Source of the DNA: an uncultured Clostridia bacterium
Lineage (GTDB): Bacteria; Bacillota; Clostridia; TANB77; CAG-508
Direction: 5' to 3'
DNA length: 41,940 nucleotides
Assembly: GCA_947624925.1 (NCBI GenBank)
Contig: CANQMG010000001.1
Coordinates: 1 to 41,940 of the forward strand
Shown here: positions 1 to 7,601 of the stretch, piece by piece
How the letters are laid out: each line of letters starts with the position of its first letter
Position numbering within the stretch: position 1 is the stretch's first letter
Notes under the pieces: generated by a model
The model's input: only the letters and a program-made list of their open reading frames with translations
What the model was told of the DNA's origin: nothing
Database searches by the model: none
Translations under genes and position numbers: made by a program

Positions 1-211
1 TCTATTTTATTGTAAGAGCCGCGTAAGCGACCAAACGTAACGAAGTGGAGTGCGAATTGGAGCAACTTACAGATATTTTTTTATTTAATAAAGCAGAATT
101 ATTTAAAATATTTAATAATTTATTTTATAATGCTACATTTATTCATAATTATTAATCGTAAGTTGCGACCCCAAGGCTCCTTAAAGAATAAAATAGAATT
201 AAAATTTTATA
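1..211. repeat. MITE-like inverted-repeat element, copy 1 (left end cut off by window edge)
   Basis: This is a non-coding element about 90% identical by eye to the one at 5126-5349 and in the same orientation. Its ends are inverted repeats: TCTATTTTATTGTAAGAGCC on the left matches the complement of the GGCTCCTTAAAGAATAAAAT stretch at 175-194. Inside, GCAACTTAC (64-72) and GTAAGTTGC (158-166) form a second, perfect 9-bp inverted repeat, so the whole element could fold into one long hairpin with an AT-rich loop. I see no transposase or open frame in it, which fits a non-autonomous miniature element or a structured RNA. The left end of the terminal repeat lies outside the window. Confidence 0.7.
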
Positions 212-242
212 TTTTATAAATTTGGGTAAATTCTCTGTAGGT

Positions 243-263
243 GGGCAAGCACAAGACTTGCCC
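243..263. repeat. Small GC-rich hairpin repeat, copy A
   Basis: GGGCAAG, a CACAAGA loop, then CTTGCCC: a perfect 7-bp stem followed by CCTAC. Sister copies are at 5044-5064 and 5382-5402, and a longer variant is at 28191-28260. Relative to the copy at 5382 both sides of the stem changed together (A-T in place of G-C), which suggests that pairing is kept. It lies 32 bp beyond the MITE-like element, in the same arrangement as at 5382. It lies beyond the prs stop codon (minus strand) but has no strong U-run, so I do not call it a terminator. Confidence 0.7.
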
Positions 264-329
264 CTACAATTTTTTAATGTTTTTATATGTTTTATAAAAA
301 ATAACATCTTTTATGTAATATCATATTAT

Positions 330-1280
330 TTAAAATTCTGTGTGGTCTTTCCAGTCACCTAATGGTGTAGCCTCATTTATTCTTTTTATTGTTTCTGCAA
401 ATAATGGAGCAATTGATAATATTGTTATTTTATCTATTTGTTTTTGTTTCGGTATTGGTATTGTATTTGTTACTACCAACTCTTTTATTGGAGAATTTTC
501 AATTCTTTCTATAGCAGGTCCTGATAGCACTCCATGTGTACATCCTGCATATATTTCTTTTGCCCCAAATTCCTCTAATATTCTTGCTGTTTCTATCATA
601 GAACCGGCTGTATCTACCTCATCATCGAAAATTAATGCTTGTTTTCCTTTTACATCTCCTATTACCGTAGTTCCTATTGCTTTATCATCGTTTCCATCTC
701 TTCTTTTATCTATTATTGCCATTGGACATTCAAAATATTTTGAATATTTATATGCTTTTTTTGAACTACCTGCATCTGTTGCAACTATTACCATATTTTT
801 TAAATTTTTCTTTTTAAAATAAGATTGTAATAAATACTGTGCAGTTACTGTGTCAAAATTTATATTAAAATATGATTGTATTGCTAAGTTATGTAAGTCG
901 CATGAAATTACTCTAGTTGCTCCTGCTGCTTCTAATAATTGCTGAAATAATTTTGCAGTTACTGGAACTCTTGGTTGGTCTTTTTTATCTGACCTAGAAT
1001 ACATATAATAAGGTAACACTACATTTATTCTTTTGGCTGATGCTCTTTTTACTGCATCTATTGTTATCAATAATTCCATTATTCTTTCATTTACTGGTGG
1101 CTCTGTGGTTTGAACTATATAAACATCTTGCTCTCTAACGGTTTCTAGTATTTGTACAAAATTGTTATCATTTTTAAATTTCATAGAATTTATCTTTCCC
1201 ATTTGTAGACCTAAATAATCACATATCTCTTTTGTGAAACTTTCTGCAGATTTACACGCAAATATTTTTATATTATTCAT
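330..1280 (-). CDS. prs: Ribose-phosphate pyrophosphokinase (PRPP synthetase)
   Basis: Makes phosphoribosyl pyrophosphate from ribose 5-phosphate and ATP, the cytosolic precursor for nucleotides, histidine and tryptophan. The 316-residue length is typical. Visible family features are the RASAKRINVVLPYY stretch (79-92), the metal-binding His in CDLH (H130), the basic DKRR loop (191-194) and the PRPP-binding loop IFDDEVDTAGSM (217-228). Several usually constant positions differ: the N-terminal FSDGE block reads FKNDNN, and DLHAGQIQGFF reads DLHNLAIQSYF. It is therefore a divergent member, but the ligand-binding loops are intact. The ATG is preceded by GGAGGG at good spacing. It lies 72 bp downstream of nrdG on the same strand, with a hairpin in the gap, so it may be only partly co-transcribed with nrdDG. 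Confidence 0.93.
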   Translation of the reverse strand: MNNIKIFACKSAESFTKEICDYLGLQMGKINSMKFKNDNNFVQILETVREQDVYIVQTTEPPVNERIMELLITIDAVKRASAKRINVVLPYYMYSRSDKKDQPRVPVTAKLFQQLLEAAGATRVISCDLHNLAIQSYFNINFDTVTAQYLLQSYFKKKNLKNMVIVATDAGSSKKAYKYSKYFECPMAIIDKRRDGNDDKAIGTTVIGDVKGKQALIFDDEVDTAGSMIETARILEEFGAKEIYAGCTHGVLSGPAIERIENSPIKELVVTNTIPIPKQKQIDKITILSIAPLFAETIKRINEATPLGDWKDHTEF

Positions 1281-1316
1281 TTTCTCCCTCCATTTATATA
1301 ATTAAATTTAAGCAAC

Positions 1317-1349
1317 AAAGGATAGACAGATTTATACTGCCTATCCTTT
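1317..1349 (-). terminator. Hairpin between nrdG and prs (probable terminator or attenuator)
   Basis: Arms 1317-1329 and 1337-1349 (AAAGGATAGACAG against CTGCCTATCCTTT) pair over 13 positions with one mismatch and a 7-base loop, four bases after the nrdG stop codon. The U-run on the minus strand is weak (CTTTGTTGCTT), so read-through into prs is likely. Confidence 0.55.
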
Positions 1350-1352
1350 ATT

Positions 1353-1874
1353 TTATACTTTGAAATCTATTATCTTTTGTTCTTCTTTACTCTTTTTTAC
1401 ATCTATTATTCTTTGGTTACTTGACCCTCTAAATTTAAGGGATATGTCCTTTTTGTCTTCTTCAAATTTTCCATCTACTACTACATCTACGTATTTCATT
1501 AATTCATTTGTTTCTTTAACATTTTGGCTCATACTTCCCATTACATCTTTTTCAAAGTCAAAACCTGTATAGCACCAAATGGTCTTCTTAGGGTATTTTT
1601 CCTTAACTTTTTTTACTAGGGGTAATAATCCTTTTTGGTTTGCTGGTTCTAGTGGCTCTCCTCCTAGTAAAGTTAATCCTGATATGTAATCCTTATCTAA
1701 ATCCTTTAGTATTTCTTCAATAGTATCTTCTGTAAAATTGTTACCATAGTTAAAGTCCCATGCACATTCATTAAAACATCCTTTACAATGATGATTACAT
1801 CCACTTACAAACAATGAAACTCTAACACCTGGTCCATTAGCTATATCAATTTGCTTTATATCTGCATAATTCAT
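1353..1874 (-). CDS. nrdG: Anaerobic ribonucleotide reductase activating protein (radical SAM)
   Basis: Activates NrdD by using S-adenosylmethionine and a [4Fe-4S] cluster to install its glycyl radical. The cluster motif CNHHCKGC (C26, C30, C33) is present, along with an early GPGVR stretch and the LLGGEPLEP block that binds SAM in this family. The length of 173 residues is normal for NrdG. The ATG has AAAGGGG upstream at 8-9 bases. It lies 31 bp downstream of nrdD on the same strand, the standard nrdDG operon order. The C-terminal 30 residues are rich in charged residues and look variable. Confidence 0.95.
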   Translation of the reverse strand: MNYADIKQIDIANGPGVRVSLFVSGCNHHCKGCFNECAWDFNYGNNFTEDTIEEILKDLDKDYISGLTLLGGEPLEPANQKGLLPLVKKVKEKYPKKTIWCYTGFDFEKDVMGSMSQNVKETNELMKYVDVVVDGKFEEDKKDISLKFRGSSNQRIIDVKKSKEEQKIIDFKV

Positions 1875-1905
1875 AGATTATTACCCCTTTAATAGTTTGT
1901 TATAA

Positions 1906-4032
1906 TTATAGATGTGTTACACGTGCTTTTATTTCTTTTGTTTTTCCTACATTCCAGAAGTTTTCTCCTAAGTATCCACATGTACGTCTTACTACTGTTA
2001 ATCTTGCTTTATCTTTATTTCCACAGTTTGGGCATTCCCACTGATTATCATCATTTATTTTTATTTCTCCATCAAATCCGCATACATGGCAATAATCTGA
2101 TTTTGTATTAAATTCTGCATATTGAATATTATCATATATGAATTTAACAACTGCTTCTAATGCTGGTAAATTATTTTTCATATTTGGTACTTCTATATAA
2201 GAAATAGCTCCACCTGTTGATAATGTTTGGAATTCGCTTTCAAATTTAAGTTTTTCAAATGCATCTATTTTTTCTCTAACATCAACATGATATGAATTTG
2301 TATAATATCCTTTATCTGTTATATCTGGAATTGTTCCAAATTTTTCTTTGTCTATTCTTGCAAATTTATAACATAAACTTTCTGCTGGTGTTCCATAAAG
2401 GGCAAATCCTAATCCAGTTTCATCTTTCCATTTTTTTACTGTATCTTTTAACTTTTTCATAACTCTTATTGCAAATTCATGTCCTTCTTCTGTTGTATGT
2501 GATACACCTTTCATTGCTTTTGTTACTTCATATATTCCTATATATCCTAAAGATAATGTTGAATATCCACCTTTTAATAGCTTATCTATTTTTTCTCCTT
2601 TATCTAATCTTGCAATTGCTCCATATTGCCAGTGAATTGGGCTTATATCTGATGTTGTTCCAAGAAGAGCATAGTGTCTACACATTAAAGCTTCTTTACA
2701 TAGTTCAAGTCTTTCATCTAGAAGACTCCAGAATTTATCTTCATCTCCATCTGCAATTATTCCTATTTGTGGTAGGTTTATACTAACTACACCTTGATTA
2801 AATCTTCCTTCAAATTTATAATTTCCATTTTCATCCTTCCAAGGTGATAAGAAACTTCTACATCCCATAGGGCTAAATATGTTACCTTCATAATTTTCAC
2901 GCATTTTCTTTGCTGAAATATAATCTGGATACATTCTTTTTGCTGAGCACTTAACAGCAAGTTTTGTTAAATAGTCATATTCTCCACCTGTTAGGTTATT
3001 ACATTCATCTAATACATAAATTAATTTAGGGAATGCTGGTGTAACATATACACCTTTTTCATTTTTTATTCCTTGATATCTTTGTTTAATTACTTCTTCT
3101 ATTATCATTGCATTTTCTTTTATGTATTCGTCATCTTTATCTAAATGTAAGAATAATGTAACAAAAGGAGATTGTCCATTAGTTGTCATTAATGTATTTA
3201 TTTGATATTGAATAGTTTGAACACCTGCACTAATTTCTGCTTTTAGTCTGTCCATTACCATATCTTCTATAATTTCATCACTAATTTTGCCTTTATATTT
3301 TCCTTCAATTTGTTTTTTAAATTTATCATAACTTTTTCTTACATATTTTCCTAAATGTATTAAATCTACTGATTGTCCTCCATATTGATTACTTGCAACA
3401 GCTGCTATTATTTGAGTAGTAACTGTACACGCTACTTGAAAACTCTTTGGAGATTCTATCATTTTTCCATTCATTACTGTTCCATTATCTAGCATATCTC
3501 CTATATTAATTAAACAACAATTGAAAATTGGTTGTATAAAATAATCTGCATCATGGAAATGTAGTATTCCTTCTTGATCTGCTTTAGTAATTTTTTCTGG
3601 AAGTAACAATCTTCTTGTTAAATCTCTAGAAACTTCTCCTGCTATATAGTCTCTTTGAGTAGATGCTAACATAGTATTTTTATTTGAATTTTCTTCTTCT
3701 AATTCTTTATTTTCATTTCTTATTAATCCTAATATTGACTCATCTGTTGTATTTTGCTTTCTTACTAGAGCTCTTGTGTATCTATATACAATATATTTTT
3801 TTGCTAAATCATATTTACCTATTTCCATTAATTTTTGTTCTATTATGTCTTGTATATCTTCAACAAGCATTCTCTTTTTACCTAAATCTTCTATATATCG
3901 TATTATAGAATTTATATCATCCTTTGTAGCTTTTTCTTTTCTACTTACTTCTTCATTTGCTTTTTGAATTGCAATTACAATTTTTTGTCTATCATAATCT
4001 ACGCTTCTTCCATCTCTTTTTATTACCTTCAT
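1906..4032 (-). CDS. nrdD: Anaerobic (class III) ribonucleoside-triphosphate reductase
   Basis: Reduces ribonucleoside triphosphates to deoxyribonucleotides in the absence of oxygen with a glycyl radical. The 708-residue protein starts with an ATP-cone regulatory domain (about 1-95, beginning MKVIKRDGRSVDYDRQKI). The catalytic barrel includes HFHDADYF and SPMGCRSFL, the latter probably carrying the thiyl-radical cysteine. The C-terminus has four zinc-binding cysteines (C648, C651, C667, C670) and the glycyl-radical motif RRTCGYLG with Gly686. All key residues appear intact. An oxygen-labile enzyme as the only reductase in this window fits a strict anaerobe. The ATG is preceded by a GGGGGGA stretch. 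Upstream, a perfect GTTGC-N4-GCAAC palindrome lies where a Crp/Fnr-type activator would bind. nrdG follows in the same operon. Confidence 0.96.
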   Translation of the reverse strand: MKVIKRDGRSVDYDRQKIVIAIQKANEEVSRKEKATKDDINSIIRYIEDLGKKRMLVEDIQDIIEQKLMEIGKYDLAKKYIVYRYTRALVRKQNTTDESILGLIRNENKELEEENSNKNTMLASTQRDYIAGEVSRDLTRRLLLPEKITKADQEGILHFHDADYFIQPIFNCCLINIGDMLDNGTVMNGKMIESPKSFQVACTVTTQIIAAVASNQYGGQSVDLIHLGKYVRKSYDKFKKQIEGKYKGKISDEIIEDMVMDRLKAEISAGVQTIQYQINTLMTTNGQSPFVTLFLHLDKDDEYIKENAMIIEEVIKQRYQGIKNEKGVYVTPAFPKLIYVLDECNNLTGGEYDYLTKLAVKCSAKRMYPDYISAKKMRENYEGNIFSPMGCRSFLSPWKDENGNYKFEGRFNQGVVSINLPQIGIIADGDEDKFWSLLDERLELCKEALMCRHYALLGTTSDISPIHWQYGAIARLDKGEKIDKLLKGGYSTLSLGYIGIYEVTKAMKGVSHTTEEGHEFAIRVMKKLKDTVKKWKDETGLGFALYGTPAESLCYKFARIDKEKFGTIPDITDKGYYTNSYHVDVREKIDAFEKLKFESEFQTLSTGGAISYIEVPNMKNNLPALEAVVKFIYDNIQYAEFNTKSDYCHVCGFDGEIKINDDNQWECPNCGNKDKARLTVVRRTCGYLGENFWNVGKTKEIKARVTHL

Positions 4033-4136
4033 TTTTATCCCCCCAAGACCTATAGCTTTATAAATATTGTTTAAGTTATATTAGTTATAATTTAAACTGT
4101 TATTATTTATTTTTGCTATTGTTTTTTTCTGGTTTA

Positions 4137-4165
4137 ATTATATAGATAATTTCCGGACATATGTT
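4137..4165 (-). promoter_or_regulatory. Predicted nrdDG promoter
   Basis: On the minus strand a perfect -10 hexamer TATAAT lies at 4137-4142. At 17 bp spacing the -35 is AACATA (4160-4165), a poor match. A strong -10 with a poor -35 next to an operator is typical of a promoter that depends on an activator. The expected start of transcription is near 4130, giving a leader of about 100 bases before the nrdD ATG. Confidence 0.45.
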
Positions 4166-4179
4166 GTTGCAATTGCAAC
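4166..4179. promoter_or_regulatory. Operator palindrome GTTGC-AATT-GCAAC upstream of nrdD
   Basis: A perfect 14-bp palindrome of the size and symmetry bound by Crp/Fnr dimers. Its centre is about 42 bp upstream of the predicted nrdD start point, the classic class II activator position. The same half-sites recur at 4364-4377 in the regulator's own promoter. The binding protein is inferred from this arrangement, not shown. Confidence 0.6.
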
Positions 4180-4363
4180 TTTTTTTTATTTTTTTATTTC
4201 AAATTTGCCAAACTTATAATTTAGACGGATTTTATTAATTATTACATTTTTATTACAAAAAAAATTTTAGTTGTCATTTTAACTTTTTCTCTTCTTTTTG
4301 CGACACAATCTAATGTTTAGGTTTTTTCCAAATAATGTTTTTGAAAAAATTTTATGTTTTTTT

Positions 4364-4377
4364 GTTGCTTTTGCAAC
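4364..4377. promoter_or_regulatory. Operator palindrome GTTGC-TTTT-GCAAC in the Crp/Fnr-type gene promoter
   Basis: The half-sites are identical to those at 4166-4179, with a different 4-base spacer. The palindrome overlaps the predicted -35 box (4365-4370), so a protein bound here would block RNA polymerase. This position suggests autorepression by the regulator encoded just downstream. Confidence 0.6.
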
Positions 4378-4393
4378 ATATGTATATTATAAT
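4365..4393 (+). promoter_or_regulatory. Promoter of the Crp/Fnr-type regulator
   Basis: TTGCTT (4365-4370), a 17-bp spacer and TATAAT (4388-4393) form a good housekeeping promoter. Transcription should start near 4400, only about 9 bases before the ATG at 4409, so the mRNA leader would be very short. Confidence 0.6.
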
Positions 4394-4408
4394 GCTATTG
4401 GTGATTAT

Positions 4409-5041
4409 ATGAAAAATATATTTAATGCTCAAGAATTTATTAAAGACATAACAGAAAATTGTTCTAAAGTACAAACTAAATTTTTTCAAAAGGGTGAAGT
4501 TATTACTACATATTTGGTAAATAGAAAACAGGTTTGTATTTTAGTTTCTGGAAGTGCAGACTTAATTAGATATGATTTTAATGGTAGTAAAAATATTGTT
4601 GAAAGATTTTATACAAATGATATCTTTGGAGAAGTATTTTATAAAATAAACACTAATAATGATTTATTTGTAATGGCAAAAGAAAATTGTGAGGTTATAT
4701 TTTTTAATTATGAAATTTTTGAAAAAAAGTGTAAATCATCTTGCAAATTTCATGAAAAATTGTTGTTACATTTACCTAATTTAGTAATTGGTAAAATATC
4801 AGATATGAACTTTCGAATTGAACTTTTATCAAAAAGATCTATTCGAGATAAATTAATTTCATATTTTTCTATGCAATCTGAACTTAATTTTAGTAAAACC
4901 TTTATGCTACCATTTTCTTTAACAGATTTAGCAGATTATTTAAGTGTTGATAGAAGCGCTATGATGCGAGAAATTGCTAGTTTAAAAAATGAAGGATTTA
5001 TAAAAAAGCAAGATAATAAAATTACATTGTTAGTTGATTAA
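4409..5041 (+). CDS. Crp/Fnr-family transcriptional regulator
   Basis: A 210-residue DNA-binding regulator. The N-terminal half is a cyclic-nucleotide-binding-type beta barrel (about 20-110) with the signature VCILVSGSADLIRYDFNG and DIFGEVF. A dimerisation helix follows, then a C-terminal winged helix with SLTDLADYLSVDRSAMM as the helix-turn-helix. It lacks the ordered N-terminal cysteine cluster of E. coli FNR, although several cysteines are scattered, including CKSSC in the middle. I chose the ATG at 4409 over an upstream start at 4298 because a promoter and operator lie between them and GGTGAT precedes this ATG. It is divergent from nrdD, with the same operator on both sides, so it probably controls nrdDG and itself in response to oxygen, nitric oxide or redox state. 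HcpR-like regulators of nitrosative stress are an alternative identity. Confidence 0.85.
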   Translation: MKNIFNAQEFIKDITENCSKVQTKFFQKGEVITTYLVNRKQVCILVSGSADLIRYDFNGSKNIVERFYTNDIFGEVFYKINTNNDLFVMAKENCEVIFFNYEIFEKKCKSSCKFHEKLLLHLPNLVIGKISDMNFRIELLSKRSIRDKLISYFSMQSELNFSKTFMLPFSLTDLADYLSVDRSAMMREIASLKNEGFIKKQDNKITLLVD

Positions 5042-5043
5042 AA

Positions 5044-5064
5044 GAGCAGGCACAAGACCTGCCC
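5044..5064. repeat. Small GC-rich hairpin repeat, copy B
   Basis: GAGCAGG, CACAAGA loop, CCTGCCC, followed by CCTAC. One stem pair is mismatched compared with the copy at 5382-5402. It begins two bases after the stop codon of the Crp/Fnr-type gene but has no U-run after it. With the copy at 5382 it brackets the MITE-like element. Confidence 0.7.
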
Positions 5065-5125
5065 CTACAGCTATTAGGGCATTTTTACATATTTTAATTA
5101 AATATAATAATTTTTTATTTTTAGT

Positions 5126-5349
5126 CATAAAATTTTAATTCTATTTTATTTATAAGAGCCGCGTAAGCGACCAAACGTAACGAAGTGGAGTGCGAATTGG
5201 AGCAACTTACAGATGTTCTTTTATTTTAAAAAAGTAGAATTGTTTAAAATATTTAATAATTTATTTTATAATCTACATTTATTCATTTTTTTAAATCGTA
5301 AGTTGCGACACCAAGGCTCTTTAAAGATAAAATAGAATAAAATTTTATG
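5126..5349. repeat. MITE-like inverted-repeat element, copy 2 (complete)
   Basis: A 224-bp element bounded by nearly perfect terminal inverted repeats of about 34 bp: CATAAAATTTTA-ATTCTATTTTAT and so on to AAGAGCC at 5160 on the left, and GGCTCTTTAAAG (5315 onward) to AAAATTTTATG (5349) on the right. An inner GCAACTTAC/GTAAGTTGC pair flanks a 90-bp AT-rich centre. There is no coding frame. Copy 1 lies at the left edge of the window in the same orientation. The pattern fits a miniature inverted-repeat element mobilised by a transposase elsewhere in the genome, but a clear target-site duplication is hard to define in this AT-rich context. Confidence 0.75.
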
Positions 5350-5381
5350 ATTTATAAATTTGGGTAAATTCTTTAGAGCCT

Positions 5382-5402
5382 GGGCAGGCACAAGACCTGC
5401 CC
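5382..5402. repeat. Small GC-rich hairpin repeat, copy C
   Basis: GGGCAGG, CACAAGA loop, CCTGCCC: a perfect 7-bp stem, followed by CCTAC. It lies 32 bp after the MITE-like element and is linked to it by the same AAATTTGGGTAAATTCT sequence seen after copy 1, so element, linker and hairpin are duplicated as one unit. Confidence 0.75.
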
Positions 5403-5569
5403 CTACAGATGTTGTAACGTTTTTATGTATTTTAAAATTTTGCACAATTAATAAACATATTTAAATGCCTATATTTTTTCTATTTCTTTTATTTTGGAAA
5501 TTCAAATTATCTGATTTAAATTTTTTGATAATTTGTTTAGAATTTAATTTATTTTTGATGTACATCTAA

Positions 5570-5606
5570 AAAAACACAGAATAAAATTTAATTATTCTAT
5601 GTTTTT
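5570..5606 (-). terminator. Terminator of the ftsH transcript
   Basis: Arms 5592-5606 and 5570-5584 pair over 15 positions on the minus strand with one G-U pair and a 7-base loop. The final arm ends in a run of U. It lies about 67 bp after the ftsH stop codon. Confidence 0.65.
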
Positions 5607-5672
5607 ATTTTAAATTATTCTTTTATAAATTTCAAGATTTTTTCATCGTCATTTTTCGACATTGTTTTAATT

Positions 5673-7475
5673 TTAGCTGTTAAATATTTCGTCAAATTCT
5701 TCTCCATCAATCTTTTCTTTTTCTAATAAGATTCCAGCTACAATATGCAATTTTTCTATATTATCTCTCAATATTTGTTCTGCTCTTTCATATGCTTTAT
5801 CTATTATTTTCTTTGTTTCTTCATCTATTAATGCTGCTGTTTCTTCTGAATAGTTTTTAGATTGTGCAAAATCTCTTCCTAAGAATACTTCTTCTTGACC
5901 AGAACCAAACATTATTGATCCTATTTTATCACTCATTCCATATTTTGTTACCATATCTCTTGCTATTTTTGATGCTCTTTCTATGTCGTTACTTGCTCCT
6001 GTTGATATATCATCTAATATCAATTTTTCAGATACTCTACCTCCAAGCAATGATACTATAGTTTCTTCCATTTCTGATTTAGACATAAAGTTTTTATCTT
6101 CTGTTGGTCTATACATAGTATAACCACCAGCCATTCCTCTTGGTACAATTGATATCTGATGAACTGCATCTTGAGTTGGTAAGAATCTACTAACTACTGC
6201 GTGACCTGCTTCATGGTATGCAACAAGTTTATTTTCTTTCTCACTTCTTACTCTTGTTTTCTTTTCAGGTCCCATTGTTACTTTTACCATTGCGTCTTCA
6301 ATTTCAGCCATACCTATTTGTTTTAAATCTCTTCGTGCAGCAAGTAATGCGGCTTCATTTAAAACATTTTCTAGGTCTGCTCCTGAAAATCCTGATGTAT
6401 TTTTTGCAATTGTTTTTAAATCTACATCTTCTGCTATTTTCTTATTTCTAGAATGAACTTCTAGTATTTTCTCTCTAGCTAAAACATCTGGTGCTGAAAC
6501 TACTATCTGTCTATCAAACCTTCCTGGTCTTAATAATGCTTTATCTAATACATCTGGTCTGTTAGTTGCAGCTAAAACTATAACTCCTTCATTGCTACCA
6601 AATCCATCCATTTCAACAAGCAATTGATTTAATGTTTGCTCTCTTTCATCATGTCCTCCACCAAGTCCTGCTCCTCTTTGTCTACCAACTGCATCTATTT
6701 CATCTATAAATATTATACATGGTGCATTTCTTTTAGCTTGCTCAAATAAATCTCTAACTCTTGATGCTCCAACACCAACAAACATTTCTACGAAATCTGA
6801 ACCACTTATTATAAAGAATGGTACTCCAGCTTCTCCTGCAACTGCCTTTGCAAGTAATGTTTTTCCTGTTCCTGGTTGACCAACTAATAATACACCTTTT
6901 GGTATTCTTGCTCCCATTTCAGTAAATTTTCTAGGATTTTTTAAGAATTCTACTATTTCTTCTAACTCTTCTTTTTCTTCGTCTACACCTGCTACATCAT
7001 CAAATGTTATTTTATTTTTATCTGCTGTTGTCATTAACCTTGCTTTGCTTTTTCCAAAAGACATTGTCTTGCTTCCGCCTTGTGCATTGTTATTCATTAA
7101 GAAAAACCAGAATATAAAGAATATAATTAATATTCCAAATGGTGATAATAATTGTAATATAGTTATAAGTACTGATTGTGATTTTTCTGCAAGTTCAATG
7201 CTTCCTTCTTTTAAGTAAGGTGTTGCATATTCTATAAATCCATCCAAACTAGGTATATTTACCTCTTTTTTTATACTGTCTCCCTTTACTGTTACCTGTG
7301 CACTACTTCCATCTGCATCTATTTCAATTTTTGTTACCTCTGAAACTTCTATTTTATTAATAAGTTCTGAGTATGTCATTTTTGTATTTGAATTATCTAT
7401 TATAGATGTTAATAGTACGACAAATATAATAATTAGTATTAACCACATGGCTAATGTTTTTAATCCGTTTTTCAA
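5673..7475 (-). CDS. ftsH: ATP-dependent zinc metalloprotease FtsH
   Basis: Membrane-anchored AAA+ protease that degrades misfolded membrane proteins and short-lived regulators. Order in the 600-residue protein: transmembrane segment 1 (about 8-27), a small external domain, transmembrane segment 2 (about 104-126), then the AAA module with Walker A GQPGTGKT (199-206), Walker B IIFIDEID (254-261) and an arginine-finger region ending RPGRFDRQI. The peptidase zinc site HEAGH is at 421-425. All catalytic residues are present. The start is a TTG placed 7 bases after a strong AAGGAGG; no better ATG is nearby. It is the last gene of the minus-strand block after tilS, the usual tilS-ftsH neighbourhood but without the hpt gene often found between them. 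A terminator follows. Confidence 0.97.
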   Translation of the reverse strand: MKNGLKTLAMWLILIIIFVVLLTSIIDNSNTKMTYSELINKIEVSEVTKIEIDADGSSAQVTVKGDSIKKEVNIPSLDGFIEYATPYLKEGSIELAEKSQSVLITILQLLSPFGILIIFFIFWFFLMNNNAQGGSKTMSFGKSKARLMTTADKNKITFDDVAGVDEEKEELEEIVEFLKNPRKFTEMGARIPKGVLLVGQPGTGKTLLAKAVAGEAGVPFFIISGSDFVEMFVGVGASRVRDLFEQAKRNAPCIIFIDEIDAVGRQRGAGLGGGHDEREQTLNQLLVEMDGFGSNEGVIVLAATNRPDVLDKALLRPGRFDRQIVVSAPDVLAREKILEVHSRNKKIAEDVDLKTIAKNTSGFSGADLENVLNEAALLAARRDLKQIGMAEIEDAMVKVTMGPEKKTRVRSEKENKLVAYHEAGHAVVSRFLPTQDAVHQISIVPRGMAGGYTMYRPTEDKNFMSKSEMEETIVSLLGGRVSEKLILDDISTGASNDIERASKIARDMVTKYGMSDKIGSIMFGSGQEEVFLGRDFAQSKNYSEETAALIDEETKKIIDKAYERAEQILRDNIEKLHIVAGILLEKEKIDGEEFDEIFNS

Positions 7476-7601
7476 ATTATGTTCCTCCTTCGAAAGTAAT
7501 TTTACATTTAAGAATATAGCATACTAATTTTTACTTTTCAATAGTTTTTTTAAAAGTTTTTTCCTTATAATTCAGTCGTATCAAGCATTTTCTTACGGAT
7601 A

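Larger units (their letters stand above)
4033..4408. other. Divergent regulatory region between nrdD and the Crp/Fnr-type gene
   Basis: A 376-bp AT-rich region without a convincing gene. It holds the two GTTGC-N4-GCAAC palindromes and the two promoters listed separately. The reading frame of the plus-strand regulator stays open upstream as far as 4298, but those extra codons contain the promoter and operator and do not look like protein. Confidence 0.6.
5042..5672. other. Gene-free region with repeats and the ftsH terminator
   Basis: About 630 bp with no convincing gene. It contains, in order, a small GC-rich hairpin directly after the regulator stop, a complete MITE-like element, a second GC-rich hairpin, an AT-rich stretch, the ftsH terminator, and a 25-base AT-rich stretch (5639-5662) that recurs with two or three changes near 28114-28136. 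Confidence 0.7.

Noticed and set aside
4298..4408. N-terminal extension of the Crp/Fnr-type protein from an upstream ATG
   Set aside because: The stretch contains a good promoter and the operator palindrome, has no ribosome binding site, and the ATG at 4409 gives the normal family length.
1..5402. CRISPR array
   Set aside because: The repeats here are few, long, palindromic and irregularly spaced, with no regular spacers and no cas genes in the window.
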